DNA of 64,000 nt from Purshia tridentata (taxonomy: Eukaryota > Streptophyta > Magnoliopsida > Rosales > Rosaceae). The position numbers were made by a program, and so were the translations under genes. Below are positions 1 through 14,600 of the stretch, piece by piece. The notes beneath the pieces were generated by a model. It was not told the origin of the DNA and did no database searches. It worked only from the letters and a program-made list of their open reading frames with translations. Numbering within the stretch: the first letter of the stretch is position 1; each line of letters starts with the position of its first letter. The stretch spans positions 31,295-95,294 of the forward strand of contig QANT01007044.1 in NCBI GenBank assembly GCA_003254885.1, read 5' to 3'.

Positions 1-1300
1 TGTTCTAAAAGTTCAACATGATTGCCATTTTCAACTTAGTAATCTCTGCTATTTGGATGCCCTATGATAGCAAATTACTAATACGATCACAAAATCTCCC
101 CAAGAGAATCATTATTAGAACCTACCCAACCATTCCTTCCAAACTTTCTTAAAACTAAATCCAAATGTAGCATACCAACAAGAAATTTTTGTTCTTTATT
201 AAATAAATTCCATAAATTGAGCACATCATTTGATTGGTAGCTTCCACGCCATATACAGATTGTTCGCCATACTTGATGATAGCTCACCCCAACCCAAATG
301 AAACAAATCAGCCTAAGTGCCTAACAGTTTATGACCTAATTAATTCATCAAGTACATTAAATGAAATTTGCATGAACAATTATTTATCAATTATTAATGT
401 ACAAGCTCCATATGAAATTCACACGTGTGAATGATTGTGGGTACACATGAGTCAGTTTCTTGTGGGCCCCACACACATTAAGCACGCGTGAATAATTATT
501 GTCGAAAATAAACCAATCTTTTTTTTTGATCCAGGCTATTCTGATTATCATTTGTTGCTGAGTTGACTACCTTCTCACTTTTTCCTCCCTCCCTCAACCC
601 ACCCAACCCTGCCACTGGCGCGACCCACCCCCCTCTCTCTCTCTCTCTCTTTTGTGCGATCTCATCTCCACCCAACCCAGTCACCGCGCGACCCCACCCC
701 CACCCAACCCAGCTACCGCGCGACTCCACCCCAGCCACCACCTCTCTTCAAACCCATTCGGTAGCATGTTGTCGAAAAATACAAAAAGGTTTGTCAACTT
801 ATGATTGAATATAAGTAATATATACGGTAGAATACCTCAATTCAGTGGTTGCTTATCGAAAACACTGTCTACGTTCGACAATAGGGTGCTGAATAATCAC
901 CAAAATTTCAACACACCAATGTCGAAAAGTTTCTAAACATGCGAAAATGTAGTGGGGTCGTGCCGGTGGCTGGGTTGGGTGGGGTGGGGTGGTGCGACAG
1001 CTGAGTGAGGTTGCGCTGGCGTCTGGGTGGGGTGGGTGGTCCGGTGAGGGAAGGAGGAAGAGAAAAAAAAAATTTTTTTTACTAGAGCTTCAAAAAGGGA
1101 AAAAAGAAAAGAAGAAAAAAATGAGAGGGTGATCCACTCAACAGCAAAGAGTGGTAGGAATAGACCGGGCCGTTTTCTTTTCTTGTTATTTTCTCCGACT
1201 AGACGACAAACAAAGCAAGGCCCGACCCAATCCTCAGTCATAATCCAGAACCAACAAGCAACAGCATCAACAAACCAACTACCATTCAACCCCAACACTC
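1..1300. other. Intergenic DNA upstream of the RD19-type gene
   Basis: No gene is supported here. The short open frames are low-complexity (Pro/Ser/Thr-rich) and arise from C/T-rich sequence. The notable content is the G/C-rich foldback at about 560-1080. The first 500 bases are ordinary A+T-rich sequence with no family I recognise. Confidence 0.6.
560..1080. repeat. C-rich/G-rich inverted arms (foldback)
   Basis: A C/T-rich stretch at about 565-745, built on repeated CCCACCCAACCC with GCGCGAC words and a short CT microsatellite, faces a G/A-rich stretch at about 945-1075 built on GGGTTGGGTGGGG. The reverse complement of the second arm resembles the first in word content and order. The two arms could therefore form an imperfect hairpin with a loop of about 200 bases. 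No target-site duplication was identified, so it could be an inverted-repeat transposon remnant or simply two low-complexity tracts. Confidence 0.45.
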
Positions 1301-1309
1301 CACACCCGC

Positions 1310-1315
1310 CACGTG
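1310..1315. promoter_or_regulatory. G-box CACGTG upstream of the RD19-type gene
   Basis: A palindromic CACGTG in the context GCCACGTGCC lies about 270 bases before the start codon. It is the core bound by bZIP/bHLH factors and matches an ABRE-type core. Family knowledge: Arabidopsis RD19 is a dehydration-responsive gene, so a G-box here would fit. A TTTAAAAG at 1529-1536 is a possible TATA element. Function is inferred. Confidence 0.45.
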
Positions 1316-1582
1316 CCCTCTCCCCATTGGTCCGCCCATTACCTACCCTCGTAAGCAAAGCCGCCCAAACTATCCCCTACCTCCCACCCTCAAAACTCGC
1401 GCTCTCCAAAACAATTCCACCCGTCAATAACACCAATCAACTATAGGACCCACGTATCCACAGCCCAGATATCTTCTTTTTCTAAACCTGTCCGCAGGGG
1501 ATTTTACACTTCCGAGGTCCTCGGCGACTTTAAAAGTTGAAGCTTTGCGAACTCAGAGAGCTACCAATCGGCCTCTGCGAAA

Positions 1583-3943
<2,361 letters not shown>

Positions 3944-4320
3944 GGTTCAACCCTAATTTATAATTCTGTTGTGTGCATGTATATACAGGTGTATGGCATT
4001 TATTGGGCAACTCCATTGTAGACTGTCAACTCTCAAAATCTCCCAAAAACTTGTGACTAAACAGAATACCCATGTATTTATTCTTTGGGGTTTGCCCGAA
4101 CAGCTTAAATGTCACTTTTATATTGTTCTAATGCAAGTTATTCGAACTTTATATGAAGGGGCGTACTTTTCTTATCTTAAAAGCATTGAAAAGCTATAGA
4201 AAAGCTAAAGGGTAAAACTCTAATTAAATTAAAGGATCCATATCCATTCCAGGTTTGATTTTTAGCAGTGTACCATAAATTGGCTGGTCAAATACAAAAC
4301 TCAATGAGCTCAGAATTGTT
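3944..4320. other. 3' flank of the RD19-type gene
   Basis: This holds the 3' UTR and flank of the protease gene and then A+T-rich spacer before the LINE remnant. No polyadenylation site can be placed with certainty and no other feature is seen. Confidence 0.5.
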
Positions 4321-4331
4321 GGTATGGTGGC

Positions 4332-5087
4332 ATGGTTCTTATGATAATGCTGTCCGGGATGGGGGGACAACAACGGTCTCCTACAGCACTTGTGGAGGCT
4401 GCGATGGATTATTATGTGGAATGTAGAGATACTAAAGCTAGAATTCGTCATATGTGGCGTCCACCAGCCTGCAACAATTATAATGAGGAGCAGTTGGAGA
4501 GTTGGGTCATTGAAGGATCTTTTGCTAACTATTCAACCGTCTTCAAATGAGGAGGAGCAGTGTTTCTTTGCGTATCTATGATGGGCAATTTGGAATGCCC
4601 GTAATAATTGGTTTTTTAGTAATACAATGGCTAGTGCAGGTCAGATTTTTCATAGAATGGAACTCTATGCAGCACAGTTCGCTGTTCCGCGGGAGGTGGT
4701 GTTATGGGATCCTCCTCCAGCTGGTTATGTCAAGGTTAACATCGATGGTGCTTGCAATATGAGCAGCAGCAGTCGAGATTCGGGGCTGGTTATTCGAGAT
4801 GAGGGTGGTGGATGAGGGTGGTGGTTTCTTAGCAACCCATGCCAAACATGACGGAGTTGCTAGCAACGTTTGAAGGTCTGAAATTTGCCAAAGAATTGGG
4901 GTATGTTGCTGTTGTGCTCGAGTCCGATGCCCAGGATGTTGTGGCTGATGTGCAATCCCTCATGCCTTTATGCTTTCTTTGTCGGAACGCTAATCATGTT
5001 GCTCATCATATAGCCAAATTTGGTCTTACTACCGGTGATGTTATATCTTGGATTAGAAGGAACCTAGCTGGCTCTCTTCTTTTCTAG
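4332..5087 (+). pseudogene. LINE-derived RNase H (RVT_3-like) remnant
   Basis: Broken frames read like the C-terminal RNase H domain of plant non-LTR retrotransposons. A segment with WDPPPAGYVKVNIDGAC is followed by VIRDEGGG, then in shifted frames FLATHAK, EGLKFAKELGYVAVVLESD, and a terminal CRNANHVAHHIAKFG. The DGA and ESD words match the acidic active-site positions of this domain. A 13-bp direct duplication at 4798-4823 shifts the frame, another shift follows, and part of the domain before the terminal motif is missing. It cannot be translated as one protein and is interpreted as a truncated, inactive insertion. Confidence 0.75.
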
Positions 5088-5600
5088 TTGATGATGCATC
5101 TGCTACTTTGGTTGAATTGAAGTAAAGTCCCAATTTCCAAATAAAAAGCAAAGAAAAAGTATCATAGGAAGTGAAAAGGTGTGCATGCAGGTTAGAATGG
5201 CGTTATATAACATCACCATATTATCCTTACCTTAAATTAATTATTAAAATTGTATAGAGTAACAAGAGTTGACATTTTTTTATATGGGGATTGACAAAGA
5301 GAGTTTATCTTCATAATAAAAATAGGTAATTAGAAAGATGATTAAATATTCTGATTATTACACAAGGCCACAACCGCCACTACATACTAATATGCTGGCC
5401 TAAAAACTGCTTATTCCTTCCCATAATAAATAAACAAACATACTGAAGGAGTGATGCTCAATTTGAAAACCAACCGATAATATTCCCCCTACAAGGTGCA
5501 TCACAATTGACCTTGTACTGTCTAAATGAAAGAATCAACTTGAGTTCATCCCTATTCACACTCAACTTCATGTGGCTTAAACAGTGTCCCCCTATGACTC
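5088..5600. other. Spacer between LINE remnant and VHA-a 3' end
   Basis: A+T-rich sequence with no supported gene. The part from about 5400 to 5610 is likely the 3' UTR of the minus-strand V-ATPase gene. Confidence 0.5.
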
Positions 5601-5610
5601 GATTAGGGCA

Positions 5611-8600
5611 TCACTCTTCTTCATCATCAAGCAATGCAAATGAGTATGGATAAAACTTGTAACCATCTCCCTCGTAGAACTTGTTTTGGAATTCCACCCA
5701 GTGAAGTCGAAGCGCATGAAGGAAAGCACTGAGAGTTTCCATTAGTAGTAAGACACCGACAGTGGCGCAAATGAAGACGATGATGCCCACTATGAGAATA
5801 ACCACATTGTTGAACCTGTGTGAGGTACAAAAAAAAATTTGTTTCATTTACAGATACCCAGTGAGACTGCTTAGGTAAATCTGACATTCAAATCCTCGGT
5901 CTTTTTTTTTTTTTTTTTTAAAGGAAACGAACTTCATTAAATTCAAATCCTCAGTGATAACTTCTTGGGTGTAGGTCATAATCCAGATGAGCAACATGAA
6001 CCAAATAGGAACGAAATGCATTTGATGCCCATTGGGTTATTCCTCTACATCCCAAGAGTCAACAAAAATTTGAATTTGAGGCCAACTCTAATTGGCTATT
6101 TTCTATTTATTAGAGAGAAACAGAAATTTATTAAAAGAACTTTAATTGGCTATTAAGCAAAAGCAGCATAATTAATGAGTCAACATACCCCCAAGCCAAT
6201 AGCAGAACCTTGTCATAGAACACACTGGACAACTCTGAATGAGCAAGACTGAACAAAGTTCACAAAAAGACAGATGCACAATATTAGCATTAATTATTAA
6301 GATGGATTTAAAAACTAACCATGTTGTTTTACCCAAATGCTCTATATAGAAACCAAGTCAGATTGATCAATTAATATAATGAGATATCTTGCCAGCGACA
6401 AGTCATTAACTAAGAGGGAAAAGAATGTCCCAGTTAACAGCCACAGCCATAGGCATTGAAAAGGATTCCATTGTGTTGACTTTTTTACAAAAAATGGCAT
6501 GCATGATTCAACGATTTGGCAGTATGTTAAAATTGGATTTGGCAGACATAGATGCAATTATTTTTTACACACCAAAATCAATCAGTATAAGCACACATGC
6601 AGGAATGAGCTAACATGTGCAGTCACGTACAAATACATATGTATACACATGCATGCATGCGGGAAGCTTGCTGAACCGATTGGCCTTGACATAAAAAAGT
6701 TTACCAAATGAGCCAAGATTGATAGAGTTCCAAGTTCCCGGAAACTACCTCAGGGCCCATAGACGAAGGTATGAAGCTGTATTTGAGACCGCTCCAAGTA
6801 CAAATTCTATTGTGTGTATGAGTTGATGTACGAAAACTTCACTAAACTCAAACTCCTCATGATCATGGGCATCATGGTTTGAATTCACATGCAAGCTCTC
6901 CTCTGTGCTCTCAAGTCGAATGTAGGATTCCCCTTGGTGCCTCTGAAACAACAAAACCATCAGAAGCAGTAGAATAATATAAACAAGAAGGAACAAGTAA
7001 TGATCAAAATGACTGAGGGGCTTAGTGAAATGATGTTTGGAAACATACCTCTTCATGTTGTTTCTTCAAAAGAAAAGGCTTCGGAAGCAGCATCCATGGT
7101 ACAGAAACAAAAGCCAATAATAGTAGCACAAGCTGGTAGAAGAACAAATGAAATATGAAGTATTCTCACATGTTTCTTACAAAAAAAAAAAAAATAAATA
7201 AATAAGAAAAAGACTGATATAGGGGATACCTGAATCGTTTTCTGACCACTGAAAAGCTGATTTTCACCAAGATCATCAGTAGGACTTAGGAACATGTATA
7301 TCATTACATGGTATAGATCAACTTTTGAACCAGTCCACCACTTCATAACAATGAGAACGGACAGGTAGCCAAATAGACTGTTTAAAAATATCAGCTGGGG
7401 TAGAACCTGGAACCTGGATCAATGCAGCATATGAATCAATACAAGCTGACAAACTGGGTGAAAACCAAGTTATAGAAGCAACTGATGATACAACTATAGA
7501 TGGAAGTATTCACAGTAAATAAGTGAATTATTCACATTTACACTGAATATATTTGTTGCCTTAGTTGCACAACTTACCAAACGTTCACACTATTTTGAAA
7601 GAACTTGGCATTGAAGAAACTTAATATAATTCCAAGGTTCATTTGGACCACCCCAAGAAGAATTGACATTTTCATCTTCAATGAGTTTAGGAATGGAAGC
7701 TCACTGCGGGATCCATGCCATACAGGATCCAGACCAAATGGGTAAGTGGGACGAACCTTAATCAAGCCAATTGTAGTAGCCTCACTGCAAAAAAAGAATT
7801 TCAATCGACTATTACAAACAATTCAAAACAAGGATACGGCAGAGAGATATATACATATCCAAAGTTTTAGAACATACCTGCACTCAAGATCGCGGCATGC
7901 ATATGCTGAGTGACCAAACAGTTCAAATGGGACAGAGAAGAACTCATTATAGATCAAACCTGTGTAGATTGAGAAAATTGCCATCATCAAAATAACATAA
8001 CGACCACCAAAGGCCATCTCCATGATGTCTCCAAGCTTCTGTAAAACCAGAATTACTTTTGATTAGATTCTAACATGAAGACAAAAACGAAAAAATCTTG
8101 CTTCCTAGAAATAACCAACATGTGATAGGAAAAATGCTAAGAACCCACATACAACCGGAATTAAATTCCTCATGTCTTTTGGATGTCAAGTAACAAAGTG
8201 AAGTGGAAGGTAATCTCAGCAAATTAACAGCACTGGAAGTGTTCCGGCAAAAATACCCAACAAGGCTTCGACCTGGCCGTAAATAATCCCCTACATGTTC
8301 CTAATGTAATGCAACTAGCTCTCAAATTTGACAGTGCAAGCCTGATACAAGTGGACCTGAAACTGGCCACCACCCTCAATTTTGAAGTTCATCATGCTCT
8401 TGGGAATCAAGCCCATCGGGATCCAACGAGCCTCAACACTGAGGTTTCCAATCTCAACCAGTGCTGGAGAAACTTCAATTTCTTCTCCAGGCTGATGTGC
8501 ACTTTACCAATCTCAACCAATATGGGAGATGTGACTCCAGCAAGTTTTTTATTTTTTTATTTTTATTGATCAAAATGGCAGGAACTTAATGTTTATAGTC

Positions 8601-11600
8601 ATTTTATGTCTGTTAAATTTTCAATAGGGACTGCTAACTTTAATTCAAACAGTTGTACACTTTTTTCAACAATAAAAAGTAAAGACTAAAGACCTATTAT
8701 TAAATGCCTCTTCTGAAAAGCATGTGCATTAGCCAATATCAGATGTTCAAATGTAGACAAGCCAAAGCTTTTTTTAGCCAAGAATACTGCCATAATCTTC
8801 CCATCACTACAGGTACAAGACACATTTTATCAGTCCTACAACTTAACAATCGTAAGACCCTGAACAGAGAGAGAGGTAATGTGATATCTTATCTACATTT
8901 TTTTCATTACACTTACTCCGCACAAGCTATATCCAACAGTTTTAGAATCAGTAACAATCAGAAAAGCATTGAAGAGCATAAGATGATATAATACAGTGAC
9001 ACAGTACTGCCAGCAATATTATCAATATAAATTATGTAACAGAAGCATAAAACAGCAGAAATTGCTAAACAGTCCACCTAACCCAAGGGGCTAAAAATGA
9101 AAAATTATGCACATAAAAGAAATTGCAATACTAGTAACATACTTGAGATGATGAACATGAAGTTGGTGCCATAATAACTATATTATTGTTGAGCATTCAA
9201 CATATCAACGTATTAAGTGATGCACTACACATTAATATTACCTGACTAGAAAATTTCTTCTCCCTGCCTATGAGATATAATGTGGCAAGCAGCAAACAGA
9301 TTCCATGTCCCCAATCACCAAACATGACAGCAAAAAGAAATGGAAATGTCACGATAGTATATACAGTAGGATTTGCTTCTTGATACTTAGCCACCCTGCA
9401 AGTACATTGAACCAAAAAATTTTAAGATCATCTACATTTCTATCAAAAAAAGTAAAATACCATCATAATTTGTGATTTCAAATTCTAAGATTCACATGAA
9501 AGCAAAATAGTGGTTGCTTTCAAATTACAGTCACTAGTGGCTCATTGATGTCAAAAAGTCCTTCATTAATGCCATTAGATGGAACATTAAAAATTTAAGC
9601 AGGCGAAGATTGAGGGTCATAATAATCTTTTGATTTTTACCCTATATTACCTGGTAAAAGTGCAAAACAAGTTATTATCTTGCTCACATGATACGGGTAA
9701 ATAAGTAATAGAGATGGCAGAGTAAAACAATAACAATACAAATCAACTACTTGAGATATACTTCAGCCCCCATGCATGCTGCACTGCCGCTTGCCCCTTA
9801 GGAAACTTTCTTGCCTCTTTGCGGCATTTTACCAAAAAAAATTGCCCCCAAATCTTAAGGAATAAAACCAAGAATTAAAGGGCAAACACTTAAAATCAAT
9901 GGGAACAAAATTAACTTTGCGGGGTCAATTGACTCTCTTCGCCCCTTAATAGAACTACCACTGACTACAACAGCACTTATGAGAAAAGGCAGAGGGCCAC
10001 TGTTCTATGTAGGAGGCGTGTGCATATTCCATTAATTATTCTCTCTTTTCCAATTATTAATAAAAGAGCACACAAAGCATGATACTGCAGTAGAACTCAC
10101 CCATATGCATCAACAATTTCTTGAAAAGAAGAAGTGAATTTGTTTGTGCGGAAATAGGTGGGTGGTGCCTCCTTTGTATGCAAAACCTGGAAAATAGCTC
10201 CAACTTGTGAGTTGGAGTCAAATGCTGCCCGCTGCAATGCATCCTGGATCTGCAAAATCAAACAAAGAAACCGAATAACATGTTTGACTCCTACGTTCAA
10301 ACCTGTTAATTCAAACCGGGCCCCAAAAGGGACACATTGCAATATGAAGAAAATTTTGAACGTAAAGGATACCTGTTTTGATGCAAAAATAGGACTCCAC
10401 CCCTCAGCCACGAGACATTTTTTTGTTACATCAAGGCTAAGCATGTTAAGAGTGTGGTATATGGATTTTTCCTTCCTCACCTTCATGAGTACAAAGAAAT
10501 ATTGTCAAATAGCTCAACATTTTGCAATATACACAAACACCAAATATTTGAGTTTTTCTTGGTCATATATCCTCACACATATAATGAATAAACTTCATTG
10601 AGTAAAATAATTTCAAACCCACCAAAAGGTTCCACTGGTCAAAACGTTCCCCAATAGTCTGTAACAAATTTCCGCGGTGCAAAAGTCCAACGTCTATAGT
10701 AGTCTTTAGCTCTGAAAGTTTTCCTGATACCTAAATTTGAAATATAAGATCATTTAAAATGAAAGTTACAACATAAATTCTAAGACATGACATGTAATAT
10801 GAATGGACACAAATTCCGAATTCTACCACAAAGCCAAACCGCCATATGAGGCAACAACGGAAATAGTGGGAGGATAATTAAACATTACAACTGCTGATAT
10901 TCATCCTCAACCAACCAATCTAAATATTAAAAGAAACTGAATGTTCAGCTGCTTGCACTTGAAAGAAAACACTTTATCTGAGCCATATATGCATTTTGAA
11001 GAACAATGGCAAATTTTTAGTGGGGGTGCAATCAAGGGAAGACTACCAACTTCTCTTGTCATGTTTGTTTCCTAGGATTCTAGGCTTATTTTCCTGCAAG
11101 ATAATCACAAAACAAGTTCTCTTATCTTTCAAAAAGGCTGTCTTCTGGCCCAAAAAAAAAGGCCTTCTCAGAAACTCCTGTTGCAAGTTCAAGAGTATAC
11201 ATATTACACCTACATTAACTATCTTCCTATTTCAATACTACAATAAAAGTAACTAGAAACTAGTAAAACAAGCCAAGACAAAGCCAGATAGACAACCAAG
11301 TCAAACATTTATCAGTTCTTGTTCTAGATTACAAGCTTAATCACTTTTGTGTTGTTTTTTAAATGAAAAAGAAAGAAGAAAGAAATGGAACTGCATTTAG
11401 AGTTTAATGATCCAGATACCTAAAAATATCTAGCCATCCCTACAAATAAGAGATCTCTTAATCAACAGACGCAACTGATGTAACTGGGGCAGGTCCAAGG
11501 TTCACTGAGATAATAGAAAAATCCCATGAAAAAAATAAATATATGATAGAAATAAATTGGCTCAAAATTAAACCCTATTTTCATGACGAGTGTGTTTGTC

Positions 11601-14600
11601 ATGACTCCAGAAAAAAATTAGACAAAGTAATCTAACTGCATTTAGAGTTTTATGATCCAGATACCTACATAAATCTAGCCATCCCAGCTAACAAGAGATC
11701 GGTTAATCAATTGTTGCAGCTGGGGAAGGTCCAAGGTTCACTTAGACAATAGACAATAGACAATATCTTATAAAAATCAAATAATAGGGATTTTAACTAT
11801 ACCCTACTTCATCAAGGAAGAAGTGTTTATGGGTATTGTGGAAAAGAGTATTTGAGCTAGCTTGAGAGACAACAGGATGTTTTAATGCGAAAACTTTCTG
11901 GAATATATATATATATTTTGGTGTCAAATACATTCTGGAATATAGGTGGCCCTGCTCAACTGCAAAAAGCTAACTTGAATTTCTATTTAAGCATGACATC
12001 ACAGAAACTAACAAACTAACTATATTAAGGATTTAATAATTAGTTTAAAGTACAAATGATATTTACAATGGCAGTACTTCATGGTGGGAAAAAAAAATAC
12101 ACACATGGAAAACAAGAAAAACACTATGAAACAAAGAAGCTGCAGCATGACCAAGGTTTTTCTGTTTTGTTTTTTGTCCTTCTATGGAAAAGGGAATGGG
12201 CATAAAGGTAAGAGAAGAAAAAGAACAACTATCTTCCCAGGAAAAATAATCCAAGCAGAATCATAGTACATACCTCAGTAATCGCTTTAGCTTGTCTACC
12301 TAGGTCCTCAGTAAAAGGGTAACGGTTGGCTCCAAAAGCATCACATATTTTGAGAATTTTGTTCTTTGCTCTTTCTCCAGAGTAGAATACCACAAAAACA
12401 TTTTTCTCAATCTGCAGATCATCATTCAGTCAGAGACAAAGTATGCAGTAACAAAGAGAAATCAAATGGCCAAACAGTGCAATAATATGATAAATTAAAC
12501 ACCTTTCCAGAATTCAAACATAAGTGTTTGCAATTCATCTAAATAATGATTTTTATTAAGATGCCAGTGGACATAAGTATATATCTTCTTTTAGGTATAG
12601 GAAAGGATTAATGAATAAGAACTAAGGAAATAATAACCCTAGGCATCCTCACACAAATTTATCCATATTTGGAAGACAACTACACACCCAAACAATCATG
12701 ACTACTAACAGTGTGTCCTATATTGGCCCTCAGCCGCTCAAATCACTTTACAATAAATATGATATTTTTTGCTGAGATTTAGACAAATGATGCATATCTT
12801 AAGACATCATCAATATTAGGCAGTTTAGACGTCTATATCATGTCAACAGTAATTATTTAGAGTACCCATCATTCTCAATTTTTTAATTTTCTCATTGCCA
12901 TTCTTTAGGTAGAACATCCTCTAGCCTAGAGCCCTGAAGTCTGCAACTGTAACTGAAGTTATTCTCTAATTCTGAACCAAAACAGAGGTTATCTCAAACA
13001 ACATAGCTTGGTGTTTTTTATTCTACTATCTCCTTTATGAGCAGAAACCAGCATAATTTGAAACTATAAAAGTCAAATAAAAAACAGAAAACAGATACGA
13101 ATAAGCATAGCAATCAGTAATTGGTCTCAATCAATTCAAGGAGAAAATCATGTGTGCATTGCATGTTATATATGTGGATCACCATGCATATATAGCTACA
13201 TAACTTTTTGGACTGTTAATTTGGAAAGAAATATAAGAATTTTTTGATGACAAGGTGAAAGAGGTGGGGCTTCTTTGGGACATGATTAGACACCTAAGCC
13301 TCTCCATGGACTTCTTTGTTCAAACATTTTAGGGAAATCCCCTTTAGTTTAATTCATCTTGATTGGGTGGGAGTTTTGAGTTGATTGTGCAGTAACTTTT
13401 GTTAAACCTTCTTCCCTTCTGTTTCATAAATACATACATGTATTATATAAAGAGTGAAAGGTAGCACAAGAACAATAAAAACTTGTGTATCATCTTTCCA
13501 TGAACATAAAAGTGCAAGGAAATACGTGTCGATACCTTCCCTCCTGAAACAGGATCGATGACAGGATCCTGAACCACAGTCTGCCTTAGAAAAACGTTAC
13601 CCCTAGTAGCTCGAAATAGAATCCTCTCAAATGCCAAAGACTTTTCCCTAGGAACAAGACCAGTGAGAAACCCCAACTTTACTTGCTTTGATGGATCAGT
13701 TGATGATTCCTTCACAACAGCCAAACAAAAAGAACTGAACTCAGCAAAAGTGGAAGACTGTATATAATCCTAATACAATAAAACAAAAATTAAAATATGT
13801 ACTTGCTCCAGTAATAAAGGCGTGTCCAGGGATTCATCACCAATATGGCGGGATTCACTCTGTTGCAACTCGGCACTGCTTTGAGCTGTGTGAAAAAACT
13901 CACCAGCCTGAAAGGAAGATATTTTTTCAGTCGCATGAGAGCTTAATGATATAAGATAAACATCCAATTAGAGACACAAGATCAAATGGAAGCAGACTCA
14001 TTAATTCTACTTCGACAGATCAAATAGATAATTGCTTCTTTATTAGTGATCAAAAGAAAACACCTTATATGAATCCAAGATTGAGAACTCTCTGGGTCAA
14101 TTCGATTAGTTTATACAAGAGACATTTCATAGCTTGAGCTGCATATTCATTTTCTCAGTGTAGAAAGGAATCCTCATCATAATATTCTTTATCCTTTCCC
14201 TTATAACGAATTTTGCCTTTCCATGGGCAAAATTAACACTACTTATGAACTTATAGCATATCATCAGAAGATAGAGTATGATCAGATATCCTAATAATGC
14301 ATAATTGCATAGTAATAGAGTTGCAATGATCTTTTTGGGTCAAACAAGCAAACAGGGCTGTTACCTTTTGCAGAACAAGCTTATATTCTAAGAGTTCACT
14401 GTATGAGCGCTGCAACTTTTCACCATTCGCATTTATTTCAATCAGCTCTGCCTCGAGTTCACCAAGTTTTACCTAAAATACACACAGAAGTAGTGTTAAA
14501 CATGCAATATTGAGCATATTTAGCTAGGGAACAACATCTTATTATACCTCCAGGTCATCCACATTGACATCAACTTGTCTTATAGACTTTGTAGGAGGCA

